Shown here piece by piece: positions 26,989 to 35,025 of a stretch of DNA of 64,000 nucleotides. A program made the translations under genes and the position numbers. This DNA comes from Sporosarcina trichiuri (GTDB lineage Bacteria; Bacillota; Bacilli; Bacillales_A; Planococcaceae). The notes under the pieces are model-generated. The model ran no database searches. It had not been told where the DNA came from and saw only the letters and a program-made list of their open reading frames with translations. Location of the stretch: NCBI RefSeq assembly GCF_030406775.1, contig NZ_CP129119.1, positions 1,460,001 through 1,524,000 on the forward strand, in the 5' to 3' direction. Numbering within the stretch: the first letter of the stretch is position 1; each line of letters opens with the position of its first letter.

Positions 26989-27882
26989 TTATTCCAACAA
27001 TCCAGAACTCTCTCTCAGCAGTTTTGCATGTTCTTCGATGACTTCCGCAAATGCTGCTACCTGTTTCAGATCAAAAATCGATTCATAGCCGATCAGATAC
27101 GTATCCCTCGTCAGTTCGAACTCCGCTTCGCTGTTCAGCAGCGGAATCTTATTGACCGGTTCGTCCCCCCGCAACGTGATGGAGGGCAAAATGGCATAGC
27201 CGATTCCGTTAAGCGCCAGCTGCCGGCATGTCTCCATCTGATCCACGGTCAGCTGCCTGCCTGGATTCTTCGAAAAATGCCGCTGCCACCATTGCTGGAT
27301 CTCCATGTAGTAGTTCGAGTCGCTTTTGAATTGGATGTATGGCCGCTTCGTATCTTTCAGCTGCTCGATCGATGTCAGCTCCTGATCGACCAGATACAGC
27401 TGGTCACGGAAGAGATATGTCCTCCGGCTGTTCCAGTCGACTTCTCCCCGGACGATGCCGATATGCGCTTCCCCTTCGTAGAGCGCCCGAAGGATTTCCG
27501 ACGTCCAGCCCGTCATCAGGGAGATTTTAGCGTCCGGATACCTTTTGACGAAGTCCTTCAGCACTTCAGGCAGCCATGTCTGACCGACAATCGATGCACA
27601 GGCGATATTGAGTGTACCGTGCACCCGATCCGCAAGGGAGGCGATCCGCTCGATCGTCTCCTCCTTCCGGTGCACCGTCTCTTTAGCGTACTCGATAACC
27701 AGCTCTCCCGCTGCTGTCGGGACAAGCCCTTTCTGGGAACGCACAAAAAGTTTCGCTCCCCATTCCTTTTCAATTGACTGCAGCCGCTGTGACAGCGCCG
27801 GCTGGGAGATGAACAGCCGGTCTGCCGCTTTCCGCATGTTCCCTTCTTCCGCCAGCACTTTAATAATCTCAGTCGTATTCAT
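26989..27882 (-). CDS. LysR-family transcriptional regulator
   Basis: 297 residues. Winged helix-turn-helix at residues 3-60 (IIKVLAEEGNMRKAADRLFISQPALSQRLQSIEKEWGAKLF) then the two-lobe effector domain. Unlike most LysR genes it has no divergent partner: the neighbour on its 5' side is also on the minus strand. The eight-gene operon starts only 70 bases after its stop, so it could control that operon or a remote target. Effector and target are unknown. Confidence 0.88.
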   Translation of the reverse strand: MNTTEIIKVLAEEGNMRKAADRLFISQPALSQRLQSIEKEWGAKLFVRSQKGLVPTAAGELVIEYAKETVHRKEETIERIASLADRVHGTLNIACASIVGQTWLPEVLKDFVKRYPDAKISLMTGWTSEILRALYEGEAHIGIVRGEVDWNSRRTYLFRDQLYLVDQELTSIEQLKDTKRPYIQFKSDSNYYMEIQQWWQRHFSKNPGRQLTVDQMETCRQLALNGIGYAILPSITLRGDEPVNKIPLLNSEAEFELTRDTYLIGYESIFDLKQVAAFAEVIEEHAKLLRESSGLLE

Positions 27883-27943
27883 GCTGTTCCTCCTCTGACT
27901 CCCCTGTCCGTCTTTTCAAATTGTTCTTGTTGCCAAAGCTATT

Positions 27944-27977
27944 AAAAAAGAGGCTCTTTTCGGGAGAAAGAGCCTCT
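27944..27977 (-). terminator. Terminator of the CBS-domain protein gene
   Basis: AGAGGCTCTTT (27949-27959) pairs with AAAGAGCCTCT (27967-27977); the six A residues at 27944-27949 become the T-tract on the minus strand. Confidence 0.88.
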
Positions 27978-28008
27978 GCTTATCCGGTCGAATGCTGCTG
28001 TTGCTGCA

Positions 28009-28449
28009 TTATTTTGCGCTATATACATACTTCTTGAATTGTTTCAGCATAACCCGCCGTGTCAGGATTCCGGCAAATGTCCCGTCTTCTTCCGTCACAC
28101 AGAGGAAAGTATGGTTGATGAGCAGATCCAGACCTTTTTGGAATCTGTCCGCAGTCCGGATGACCGGCAGTTCCGTCTGCATGATTTCATCGACTTTCAA
28201 ATCCGACAGTTTCTCATATTCGATCCGTTCGAGTCCGAGGATGGCATCGGTGATCATACCGATCCCCAGCAGACCGCGCAGTTTGTATTTTGCATCGAGC
28301 ACAGGAATGGCCGAGTATCCTGTCTTGGTCAGGACAAGCAGGGCGTGTTCGGCATTATTGCCGACTTGCACATGCGCCACTTTCTCTGCAGAGATCAGAT
28401 AATCAGAAATCGGCATCACCAGAAATTCGTTGTTGTTCAAAGCAACCAA
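28009..28449 (-). CDS. cbpB: Cyclic-di-AMP-binding CBS-domain protein CbpB/DarB
   Basis: 146 residues, against 147 in B. subtilis DarB (YkuL). It has two CBS motifs, the first containing AEKVAHVQVGNNAEHALLVLTKTGYSAIPVLD, which is close to the DarB sequence. DarB binds c-di-AMP; without ligand it is known to bind the stringent-response enzyme Rel and pyruvate carboxylase. The start TTG at 28449 is chosen because GGAGGAG lies 9 bases upstream and the length then fits the family; the longer frame from 28488 has no such site. The potassium system KtrC/KtrD, another c-di-AMP target, is also in this window. Confidence 0.88.
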   Translation of the reverse strand: MVALNNNEFLVMPISDYLISAEKVAHVQVGNNAEHALLVLTKTGYSAIPVLDAKYKLRGLLGIGMITDAILGLERIEYEKLSDLKVDEIMQTELPVIRTADRFQKGLDLLINHTFLCVTEEDGTFAGILTRRVMLKQFKKYVYSAK

Positions 28450-28568
28450 TGTAAACCGCTCCTCCAGCAGCAACTTGTTACGACTCAATGCTGCTACTCT
28501 ACTATATCATAGAGCCCGATGAAAAATGAAGGACGCCATGGAGAGAGGGCGGAAGTTTTTCCTCCATG

Positions 28569-28594
28569 AAAAAAGCCTCCGGTTAATAGGAGGC
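28569..28594 (-). terminator. Terminator overlapping the end of the small membrane protein gene
   Basis: GCCTCC (28575-28580) pairs with GGAGGC (28589-28594); the T-tract on the transcript derives from 28574-28569. The stop codon (28583-28585) lies in the loop, so the last codons are part of the terminator. Confidence 0.75.
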
Positions 28595-28822
28595 CCAGTA
28601 GTACATAATGATGACAGCCATAAAAAGCGCGGCGACCAGTATCACCCAAAAAATAGGGTTCAGCCCGACCGGATGATCTTCAATCGGTTCGGCGACACTC
28701 CGATCCTGTCTATTCAGCGCTCCTTCAGGATTGTATGCCGGCTTCTTCAGCACCGACAGAAGCCCGATCAAAAGTATGACAGCAATGACAACCATGATCG
28801 GGACGACCCAAATATCGAACAT
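28583..28822 (-). CDS. Small two-helix membrane protein
   Basis: 79 residues. Helix 1 at about residues 5-25 (WVVPIMVVIAVILLIGLLSVL), a polar linker of about 30 residues, helix 2 at 57-76 (IFWVILVAALFMAVIIMYYW). GAGGAGG ribosome site. It is not one of the small membrane proteins I can name. It has its own terminator and follows the fadH gene on the same strand, from which it is separated by about 77 bases. Confidence 0.7.
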   Translation of the reverse strand: MFDIWVVPIMVVIAVILLIGLLSVLKKPAYNPEGALNRQDRSVAEPIEDHPVGLNPIFWVILVAALFMAVIIMYYWASY

Positions 28823-28899
28823 CTTCCATCCTCCTCTGCCGGATTCCTTTTGTGGTATCAGGCAGTCTCAGCATGCGCAGTCTGCAACCGGTCTATCCG

Positions 28900-29658
28900 T
28901 CAAAACGGAAATTGGTTCAGCCACTGGCCGCCATCCAGCGTGACAATCTCCCCATTCATATACGCGGCTTTGTCGGACATGATGAAAGCGGCGAGTTCCG
29001 CGATTTCCTCCGGCTTGCCGACACGTCCGAGCGGAACCGACTGGATCGTCCTCGCCGCGGCCTTTTCGGACTGGAACAGTTTTTCAGCACCGCCTGTGCG
29101 TTCAATCGGTCCCGGTGCAATGCCGTTCACCCGGACGCCGTACTTCCGTCCCCATTCCACAGCAAGTGTCCTTGTCAGGGACATGACGCCGGCTTTTGCG
29201 GCTGCCGAGTGGACAACACCCGGGCCGGCATCCCATGCGTATGTCGCAAGCATATTGAGGATGGCACCTTTCTGCCCCTTCTCTTTCCAGTAGTTCATGA
29301 CTGCTTGCGAACAATAGAAAGTGCCGTTCAGCACAATGTCGATGACCGATTTCCAGCCGTTCGGCGACAGATCTTCCGCCTGGACGAGGAAGTTTCCGGC
29401 CGCATTGTTGACGAGTCCGTCGATCCTGCCAAACGTTTCATCGGCGTAACGGATCAGTGCCTCAATCGTATCGAGCTCACGGACATCCATCCGGAATGTG
29501 TACACTCCATCACCGATCTCGTTTTGGGCTGCCGTAAGCTTTTCCTCATCCCTGCCGGTGATGATGACAGCTGCTCCATCTGATGCAAATTTCTTCGCCA
29601 TGTACTTCCCCATCCCGCTGGATCCGCCTGTTACGATGATCACTTTCTGCTCTGCCAT
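28900..29658 (-). CDS. fadH: 2,4-dienoyl-CoA reductase (FadH, SDR family)
   Basis: 252 residues, very close to B. subtilis FadH/YkuF (GGSSGMGK, NNAAGNF, GWKSVIDIVLNGTFYCSQA, APGPIERTGGAEKLF, DGGQWLN). It reduces 2,4-dienoyl-CoA with NADPH during breakdown of unsaturated fatty acids. The catalytic Tyr of ordinary SDRs is replaced by His in the sequence HSAAAKAG, as in the peroxisomal-type dienoyl-CoA reductases, so this is a family trait and not a defect. The start ATG at 29658 follows GGGGG; a start at 29694 would lie inside the FadR box. A promoter and FadR operator stand directly upstream. Confidence 0.93.
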   Translation of the reverse strand: MAEQKVIIVTGGSSGMGKYMAKKFASDGAAVIITGRDEEKLTAAQNEIGDGVYTFRMDVRELDTIEALIRYADETFGRIDGLVNNAAGNFLVQAEDLSPNGWKSVIDIVLNGTFYCSQAVMNYWKEKGQKGAILNMLATYAWDAGPGVVHSAAAKAGVMSLTRTLAVEWGRKYGVRVNGIAPGPIERTGGAEKLFQSEKAAARTIQSVPLGRVGKPEEIAELAAFIMSDKAAYMNGEIVTLDGGQWLNQFPF

Positions 29659-29675
29659 TTGAATTCCCCCTTCAA

Positions 29676-29693
29676 TGAATGAATGCTCATTCA
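29676..29693. promoter_or_regulatory. FadR operator upstream of fadH
   Basis: TGAATGAATGCTCATTCA matches the Bacillus FadR consensus TGAATGAMTAMTCATTCA at 17 of 18 positions. It lies directly downstream of the -10 element, where a bound repressor would block transcription. In B. subtilis fadH belongs to the FadR regulon, so function and site agree. Confidence 0.9.
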
Positions 29694-29694
29694 A

Positions 29695-29723
29695 ATTGTA
29701 TCATGATTCTGATTACTTATCAG
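29695..29723 (-). promoter_or_regulatory. fadH promoter
   Basis: On the minus strand CTGATA (29723-29718), a 17-base spacer and TACAAT (29700-29695), followed immediately by the FadR box. Confidence 0.65.
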
Positions 29724-29852
29724 CTTTCTAGTCGCTTATAAAGAAATTTCGGCCAATTAAACTTGAAACGCTCTTTGTCTATACTTCTTCCCGATTTCCT
29801 AGTACAATACTGTCAAATTGAAGTTTCAAAGTCCACGAAAGGAGGGCGTCCC

Positions 29853-30320
29853 TTGTCAGGAACAGCCTCTCTCCATGAAATCGCTGTAGCGATCTACACG
29901 GTCAACCGTCACGCAAAGACCGCTCCCGATAACCGGCCGCTGTATCAGCTGAAGAAGCAGTCCATCGCCAAACTGCTGGAAGCCGGGGAAGCTGAAAAGA
30001 TCGGACTGCATTTTGTCGAGAATCCGAAGTTCAGCAAACAGCACTCCACCGTCCTTGTCCGCTGCGGTGATTTCCTCTTCCATACCCTTCCGGAAAAAGA
30101 AGACTTTGCGAAACTCCCCCATTTAGGTGAGCAGGATATGCAGTTCCGCAATCCGCAGGAGCGGATGAGCCTGAAGACAGCACGCGACCTGCTGACAGTG
30201 TTCACCGGCGGGACGGTTGAAACCGAACAGAAAGCTCCGTTAGCCGAACCGCCGAAAAAGAAGAAGCGGGTTTCGAACACAGCGGGATTCCGCTCCTCCT
30301 ATTTGGACGGAAAACGATGA
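29853..30320 (+). CDS. ykyB: YkyB-family protein
   Basis: 155 residues from TTG at 29853, which sits behind AAAGGAGGG; B. subtilis YkyB has 154. The open frame begins 90 bases further up but without a ribosome site. It starts SGTASLHEIAVAIYTVNRHAKTAPDNRPLYQLKKQSI, with a basic tail (PPKKKKRVSNTAGFRSSYLDGKR). Cytoplasmic, function unknown. It is divergent from fadH, as ykyB lies near ykuF in B. subtilis. Confidence 0.85.
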   Translation: MSGTASLHEIAVAIYTVNRHAKTAPDNRPLYQLKKQSIAKLLEAGEAEKIGLHFVENPKFSKQHSTVLVRCGDFLFHTLPEKEDFAKLPHLGEQDMQFRNPQERMSLKTARDLLTVFTGGTVETEQKAPLAEPPKKKKRVSNTAGFRSSYLDGKR

Positions 30321-30357
30321 AAGGACATGCCGCGCACGGCATGTCCTTTCGTTTTTT
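30320..30357. terminator. Bidirectional terminator between ykyB and ykwC
   Basis: AAAGGACATGCC pairs with GGCATGTCCTTT (30320-30349, loop of about 6), with a T-tract GTTTTTT after it. It serves convergent ykyB and ykwC. Confidence 0.9.
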
Positions 30358-31223
30358 CATTTATAATACTTGTACAGCACTTGTGTCCCTTTATCCGCAT
30401 ATCCTTCGTCACTCAGCCTTTCATACAATCTGATTGCCAGCTCGAGGCCGGGAAGAGGCAGCTCCATCGCCTTTGCTTCCTCGAGAGCGATCCGGAGATC
30501 TTTCAGGAAGTGCTTCGTGTAAAACCCGGGTTCAAAATTGCCTGCCAGCATACGCGGCCCGAGATTCGACAACGACCAGGAACCCGCTGCGCCGGTGGAA
30601 ATGGATTCCAGTACGTTTTCAGGATCAAGGCCTGCCTTTTCCGCATAAACGAGCGCTTCGCACACACCGATCATATTCGTCGCGATCGCAAGCTGGTTGC
30701 ACATTTTCGTATGCTGCCCGGCACCTGCACCGCCCTGCAGTTTCACTTGGCTGCCGAACAGATCGAACAGCGGACCGGCTTTCCGGAACGCAGCCGCATC
30801 ACCGCCGCACATGACGGACAATGTGCCGTTCCTTGCACCGACATCGCCGCCGGAAACCGGAGCATCCAGTGACATCATGCCTTTTTCTTTTGCAGTCCCA
30901 GCGATCCGGATCGCAAGCGCAGGACTTGAAGTCGTCAGATCGATCAGCAGGCTGCCTTCTGAAGCAGTCTCGAGAATCCCGCCTTCCCCGAAGTACACGT
31001 CCTCCACGTCAGCCGGATAGCCGACCATGGTGAAAATGCAGTCTGCCCCGACCGCCGCCTCCCGGACAGTCGGCGCCCATTCCGCACCCGCCTCGATCAG
31101 CGGCTCCGCTTTCCGTTTGGTCCTCGTATAAATCTTGACCGGGTATCCGCCGTCCATCAAATGGCGGACGATACTGGCCCCCATAACACCTGTCCCGATA
31201 AATGAAATCTTTTCCATCTTCAT
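30357..31223 (-). CDS. ykwC: 3-hydroxyisobutyrate dehydrogenase-family oxidoreductase YkwC
   Basis: 288 residues, the length of B. subtilis YkwC. Dinucleotide-binding motif FIGTGVMGASIVRHLMDGGYPVKIYTRT at the N-terminus, DLTTSSPALA, the substrate motif DAPVSGGDVGARNGTLSVMCGG and the catalytic lysine region GAGAGQHTKMCNQL are all present, so the enzyme should be active. It belongs to the beta-hydroxyacid dehydrogenases; the true substrate is unknown. GGGGGAG site ahead of ATG 31223. Confidence 0.9.
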   Translation of the reverse strand: MKMEKISFIGTGVMGASIVRHLMDGGYPVKIYTRTKRKAEPLIEAGAEWAPTVREAAVGADCIFTMVGYPADVEDVYFGEGGILETASEGSLLIDLTTSSPALAIRIAGTAKEKGMMSLDAPVSGGDVGARNGTLSVMCGGDAAAFRKAGPLFDLFGSQVKLQGGAGAGQHTKMCNQLAIATNMIGVCEALVYAEKAGLDPENVLESISTGAAGSWSLSNLGPRMLAGNFEPGFYTKHFLKDLRIALEEAKAMELPLPGLELAIRLYERLSDEGYADKGTQVLYKYYK

Positions 31224-31288
31224 TGCTCCCCCTTTGCATATCTCTTCCTAATCATACAGCACGCTGTGCGATTTTTCTGCAGCAAACA

Positions 31289-31318
31289 AAAAAAGACGGC
31301 TCCTGGGAAAGAGCCGTC
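31289..31318 (-). terminator. Terminator of the Spo0E-type gene
   Basis: GACGGCTC (31295-31302) pairs with GAGCCGTC (31311-31318) and the A-run 31286-31294 gives the T-tract on the minus strand. Confidence 0.88.
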
Positions 31319-31411
31319 CTCAAAAGGGGGAAATGAGAATGTTGCTGTGTTCGATTATAATATGCCCGTCTTACAGAACTTTAAACCTAATTAGGAATGT
31401 TTTTTTAAAGT

Positions 31412-31597
31412 TCAAACGAAATCGGCATCAAAACGTGCACATCGTCCAAAATGATGCCGTTCTTTGTCGTAGGAGTTGAGAAGATGATCCAATTCAACAC
31501 TGAGCCGGATCGTTTCGCTGGAGGAAAGCCCTTGTTCCCGTGCGGCTGTCAACAGTCTCTTGCGTGTCTGTTCGATTTCGATTTCCATTCTATTCAA
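31412..31597 (-). CDS. Spo0E-type aspartyl-phosphate phosphatase
   Basis: 61 residues from TTG at 31597 (GGAGG 8 bases upstream); a GTG at 31606 overlaps the ribosome site. The family signature S-x-E-L-D-x-L-L appears as SVELDHLLNSY in the second half of a two-helix hairpin (IEIEQTRKRLLTAAREQGLSS before it). These proteins dephosphorylate Spo0A~P and delay sporulation. Several paralogues exist in Bacillales, so no gene name is given. A Spo0A-box-like motif lies about 90 bases upstream. Confidence 0.88.
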   Translation of the reverse strand: MNRMEIEIEQTRKRLLTAAREQGLSSSETIRLSVELDHLLNSYDKERHHFGRCARFDADFV

Positions 31598-31682
31598 CAG
31601 GAACACCTCCTTCAGTTTTTAACACACCTCTAATTATCGTAGCATATCCGCTAAAGTTAAGATATCTAAACTTTTAGTCAAA

Positions 31683-31690
31683 TTTCGACA
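31683..31690 (-). promoter_or_regulatory. Spo0A-box-like motif upstream of the Spo0E-type gene
   Basis: On the minus strand TGTCGAAA, a full match to the core 0A box (TGTCGAA), 86-93 bases upstream of the TTG start. The same AATTTCGACA string recurs ahead of the PAS kinase gene at 34981-34990. Confidence 0.45.
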
Positions 31691-31713
31691 TCTTCTCCGA
31701 TAGCTTGTAACAT

Positions 31714-31742
31714 TTGTACAAATCAGCATTTCATGATACTTT
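31714..31742 (+). promoter_or_regulatory. Promoter of ykvS
   Basis: TTGTAC (31714-31719), 17-base spacer, TACTTT (31737-31742), about 68 bases ahead of the ykvS start. The match is moderate. Confidence 0.45.
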
Positions 31743-31809
31743 ACCTATATCCGAAACGTCCGAAACGGACTGCAAGACTACAAATCTGCAAACGAAGGAG
31801 CTGGAGAAT

Positions 31810-32016
31810 ATGGAAGAGTTGGAAAATCCGAATGTCGCCCCAGTTGGCTCCATCATCGAATTCGGTGACGGATTGCAAGGCATTGTGGAAAAAGTGAATG
31901 ATAACTCAGTTATTGTCAACTTGACGTACATGGAAAACTTCGAGGATCTCGGTCTTGAAGAGAAAACCGTTGTCAACCATAAGCGCTACAAGATCCTTCA
32001 CAGGAAAGAGGATTGA
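31810..32016 (+). CDS. ykvS: YkvS-family (DUF2187) small protein
   Basis: 68 residues from ATG at 31810 (AAGGAG 9 bases upstream). The sequence PVGSIIEFGDGLQGIVEKVNDNSVIVNLTYM is the DUF2187 signature, a small KOW/SH3-like beta-barrel; B. subtilis YkvS is 66 residues. It may bind nucleic acid, but no role is established. Alone ahead of a lipoprotein gene. Confidence 0.85.
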   Translation: MEELENPNVAPVGSIIEFGDGLQGIVEKVNDNSVIVNLTYMENFEDLGLEEKTVVNHKRYKILHRKED

Positions 32017-32066
32017 AACCTTTCACCGGCCGGCAGCGTTAAAATGACGAAGGAGGAGATATACAG

Positions 32067-32807
32067 ATGATGAACCGTAAACTTATGTACACAGCGTTAT
32101 CCGCATCCCTCTTGCTTGCAGCTTGCGGAACGAGCGATGAAACTGCAGACCCTGCAGAAACAGTCAACACGGACACTGAAGGCACTGGCGCAGATACAAA
32201 TGCAGATAGTGAGAACAAGCCTGCCGAAGGCGAAAATACGAACAGTGAAGGCATCACAGAAGATGATGTGGACGAATCAGGTGCAGCGGACTCTGAAACC
32301 GACACTGACGCAGATACCGACTCGGAAACCGATTCCGACAGCGCAGATACAGATGACGATTCAGCTGCTCTTCCGGATGCCAGCGAAACGAAGAGTGACG
32401 AACAGAACTTCAAGATGCAGGTGCTTCCTGATTACACACTGACAAGTGAAGAACCGGGACGTGACGTCCTCTACGCAAAAGACAATGAGGAATGGTTCAT
32501 GAGCATTGAAACGACGGATGCAGCAGACGCTGATTACGACAAAGGGCTTGAAATGATGAATGAAAAGCTGGCAGCATCCAGTTCCGATTCCGATCCTGTG
32601 GAACTGACGGAGGACAATCAGCTGCCAACGGACACAAGCCTCGAAAAAGTGAAAGCGTACCGTGTCAACGCACCTGAAGGGCCGATCACCGCTATGATTT
32701 TCGAGAAAGATCAGATGCTCGTGACTGTCATGATGTATGACAACGCAGACGAGGACTATTACAGCGACTTCCTGAAGATGGCCGAAACAATTGAATCAGC
32801 TGAATAA
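32067..32807 (+). CDS. Acidic lipoprotein of unknown function
   Basis: 246 residues. Lipobox LLAAC with Cys at about residue 20. Next comes a roughly 90-residue spacer rich in Asp, Glu, Ser and Thr (DTDADTDSETDSDSADTDDD), then a compact domain of about 130 residues beginning FKMQVLPDYTLTSEEPGRDVLYAKDNEEWFM. The spacer would hold the domain off the membrane through the wall. GGAGGAG site ahead of ATG 32067 (32070 also possible). No known family recognised. Confidence 0.75.
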   Translation: MMNRKLMYTALSASLLLAACGTSDETADPAETVNTDTEGTGADTNADSENKPAEGENTNSEGITEDDVDESGAADSETDTDADTDSETDSDSADTDDDSAALPDASETKSDEQNFKMQVLPDYTLTSEEPGRDVLYAKDNEEWFMSIETTDAADADYDKGLEMMNEKLAASSSDSDPVELTEDNQLPTDTSLEKVKAYRVNAPEGPITAMIFEKDQMLVTVMMYDNADEDYYSDFLKMAETIESAE

Positions 32808-32812
32808 GCATA

Positions 32813-32851
32813 AAAAAAACTGACCGCTTCCAAGTAAGCAGGTCAGTTTTT
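32813..32851. terminator. Bidirectional terminator
   Basis: AAAACTGACC (about 32816-32825) pairs with GGTCAGTTTT (32841-32850) with A and T runs on both sides; it separates the lipoprotein gene and the convergent MarR gene. Confidence 0.88.
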
Positions 32852-33292
32852 TTATGAAAGATCCCGTATGGAGACACCGAGCTTCTGCAACAGCCGCACA
32901 GCTTCTTCCTGTTCAACAGGTGTCAGTGCAGACAGCAAGCTGGTGATATTATCCGCATGTTCCGGAAATATCGTCTCCATGAGTCTTTTGCCTTTCTCTG
33001 AAATCGAAACATATGTCACCCGTTTATCATTGACGTTGGTCTCCCGCTGCAGATACCCGTTTGCTTCAAGTTTGTTAATGACATATGTCATCGAACCGCT
33101 GCGCATCAGAATCTTTTCCCCGATTTTCTGGATCGGCTGCTTCCCTTTATGGAACAGCAGCTCGAGCACCGCAAATTCAGTCGGATTCAAGCCCTTCGCG
33201 ATGATCAGCCGATTCGTTTCTTCGTGCAGCACCTTATTGGCCCTGGAGAGCACGACAAACAGCTTCAGTGCCCGTTCATTAGCAGTATCCAT
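32852..33292 (-). CDS. MarR-family transcriptional regulator
   Basis: 146 residues. The winged-helix core runs from LVVLSRANKVLHEETNRLIIAKGLNPTEFAVLELLFHKGK to the wing VNDKRVTYVSISEKGKRLME. The start ATG at 33292 is preferred since the upstream extension is not conserved in character. The regulated gene is not evident: the adjacent kinase is on the same strand but upstream. The family is close in setting to B. subtilis YkvE, which also neighbours a sporulation kinase. Confidence 0.85.
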   Translation of the reverse strand: MDTANERALKLFVVLSRANKVLHEETNRLIIAKGLNPTEFAVLELLFHKGKQPIQKIGEKILMRSGSMTYVINKLEANGYLQRETNVNDKRVTYVSISEKGKRLMETIFPEHADNITSLLSALTPVEQEEAVRLLQKLGVSIRDLS

Positions 33293-33317
33293 ATTCAACA
33301 CCCGTTCTATTTCCCAA

Positions 33318-33345
33318 ATTATCAATGTATCTAGTATAGGGTCAA
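33318..33345 (-). promoter_or_regulatory. Promoter of the MarR gene
   Basis: TTGACC (33345-33340), 16-base spacer, GATAAT (33323-33318) on the minus strand, shortly upstream of the start at 33292. Confidence 0.6.
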
Positions 33346-33381
33346 ACTGGGGACGTTGTCAAAGAGCGGACGGATGCACAG

Positions 33382-34827
33382 TCAATTCACGGTGAGTTGT
33401 CTGAATTCCTGAAACCCTTTCCTGCAATGGACCGGGAATGTCAGCACGAAGGTCGTCCCGGCACCAAGCTGGCTGCTGACGCCGACAGCCCCTCCTAAGT
33501 CTTCCATCGTTTTCAGCACGAACGGCAGACCGAGACCGGTTCCTTCCGGCTTGGATGTAAAGAAGGGAAGGAAGATGTTCTTCAGCTGTAAATCGGACAT
33601 CCCTTTGCCGGTATCCTTGACAGTTAGGATGAACGACGAGCCATTCTCCTCTTTCTCGAGTTTCAGCGTCAATATCCCGCCGGGTTCCATCGCTTCAAAT
33701 GCATTTTTGAACAAATTGAGCAGCACCTGCTTCAGCTTGTCCGCATTCGAGTAGATCATCGAGTTGCAGAATGAGGCATCGTGCCAGTCGATCTGAATCG
33801 ACTCGAACATCGCCTTCGGTTTCATGATCTCCAGAACTTTGGTGATCAGCACACCAAGCGAGAACTCCGAGTGGATGCCTTCGCAAGGTTTCGACAGCAT
33901 GAGCATCTCGTTCAGTATCGATTCCATCCGCTGCAGTTCGCTGTCGACCACAGCCAGATATTTTGCCGTATCCCCGTCTGCCGTTGTTTCCATGAGCTGC
34001 ACGAACCCTTTCAATGTGGTCATCGGATTGCGGATTTCATGGGCGATACTGGCAGCCATCTGGCCGACAGTGGAAAGGGATCCCGAATGCTCAAGCTGCT
34101 GGCGGAGCATTTCGGTTTCCGTACAGTCCTTCACTTCCATCACGTACAGGTCGTCTTCCCGGTTGTAGGAAACCCGGATTTCGAAGAACTTGATATCATT
34201 CGGGTCATTTTCGAACCGTTCCGTGAATTGGACTTCACCGTACAATTTCAAGTGGCGGAGATACTCTTCGTACTGTTTCTCTCCTTCACCTTTATTCGTA
34301 TTGAACTTTCTGTACACGGAATGGATGCTTTTTCCAATCAGGGTACCTCTTTTCATATCGAAAATCCCGGCAACCCGGCTGTTCACATCGAGAATCCGCC
34401 CGTCCGTATCGATCAGCAGGATGATTTTCGAAATATAGCTGAAACTTGTCGCATAGGCCGATTCCGGCAAAGCCTGGAAAGCTGCCGGAAGAACGAGTGT
34501 TACAACAGCCTGTCCATTATCTTGGCTATAGAAAACATGTGCTGTGCACAGGCACTCAACGTTTTCCCCGACAGACAGCGCCAGGTTTTCAAGCACACTC
34601 ACTTTCGTTCCATCAGAGGTTCCCTTAAGGCTGTACCATTCACCGAGAGCTGTTTTCGATTTGAAAAGAGATAGGAAATTATCATCCGGCTCCATAGAGA
34701 ATCTGTTCCGGAACATTGCATTCGTTTCTTTGATGGTCCCATCCATGTCGATCAAGATGCACGGATGGCGGTTATCTTTTACGAACAGTGACATGTTTTC
34801 ATAAGCAGCATCCAATTGGTCCAACAC
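33382..34827 (-). CDS. Orphan PAS-domain sensor histidine kinase, sporulation-kinase type
   Basis: 481 residues, no membrane helix. Two PAS-like domains (about 15-110 and 125-235) precede a HisKA dimerisation domain with the phosphorylated His at residue 263 (MAASIAHEIRNPMTTLKGFVQLM) and a HATPase domain (NLFKNAFEAMEPGG, DTGKGM, TGLGLPFVLKTMEDLGG). No response regulator gene is nearby, as in the KinA-KinE kinases that feed the Spo0F/Spo0A phosphorelay. The start is uncertain: GTG 34827 or a TTG at 34815 preceded by AAAGGGTG. A Spo0A-box-like motif lies upstream. Confidence 0.87.
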   Translation of the reverse strand: MLDQLDAAYENMSLFVKDNRHPCILIDMDGTIKETNAMFRNRFSMEPDDNFLSLFKSKTALGEWYSLKGTSDGTKVSVLENLALSVGENVECLCTAHVFYSQDNGQAVVTLVLPAAFQALPESAYATSFSYISKIILLIDTDGRILDVNSRVAGIFDMKRGTLIGKSIHSVYRKFNTNKGEGEKQYEEYLRHLKLYGEVQFTERFENDPNDIKFFEIRVSYNREDDLYVMEVKDCTETEMLRQQLEHSGSLSTVGQMAASIAHEIRNPMTTLKGFVQLMETTADGDTAKYLAVVDSELQRMESILNEMLMLSKPCEGIHSEFSLGVLITKVLEIMKPKAMFESIQIDWHDASFCNSMIYSNADKLKQVLLNLFKNAFEAMEPGGILTLKLEKEENGSSFILTVKDTGKGMSDLQLKNIFLPFFTSKPEGTGLGLPFVLKTMEDLGGAVGVSSQLGAGTTFVLTFPVHCRKGFQEFRQLTVN

Positions 34828-34982
34828 CCTTTCTACCTGAGACTACAGACAAGGTATGCAATCAGATTACGTTGTAGAATTGTTTTTTGTATCCCGATTC
34901 GTTTATACGTTTGATTATTCCACATTTTACATGGCTCAACTATAGGTCTTAAGACATAAATTGTTAAACAATTCTAAAATAA

Positions 34983-34990
34983 TTTCGACA
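34983..34990 (-). promoter_or_regulatory. Spo0A-box-like motif upstream of the PAS kinase gene
   Basis: TGTCGAAA on the minus strand, a full match to the 0A box core, about 156 bases ahead of the kinase start in the 198-base gap after ktrD. It is inside the same AATTTCGACA string seen ahead of the Spo0E-type gene. Confidence 0.4.
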
Positions 34991-35025
34991 GGTGTATGAC
35001 TAATGTCTGCAGATATAGCACAGGA

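Noticed and set aside
29775..29808. Promoter of ykyB as TTGTCT with TACAAT
   Set aside because: The spacing is 22 bases, outside the workable range; no better -35 was found.
34860..34980. Small RNA or AT-rich regulatory element upstream of the PAS kinase
   Set aside because: AT-rich with a short palindrome only; no promoter-terminator pair for an RNA.
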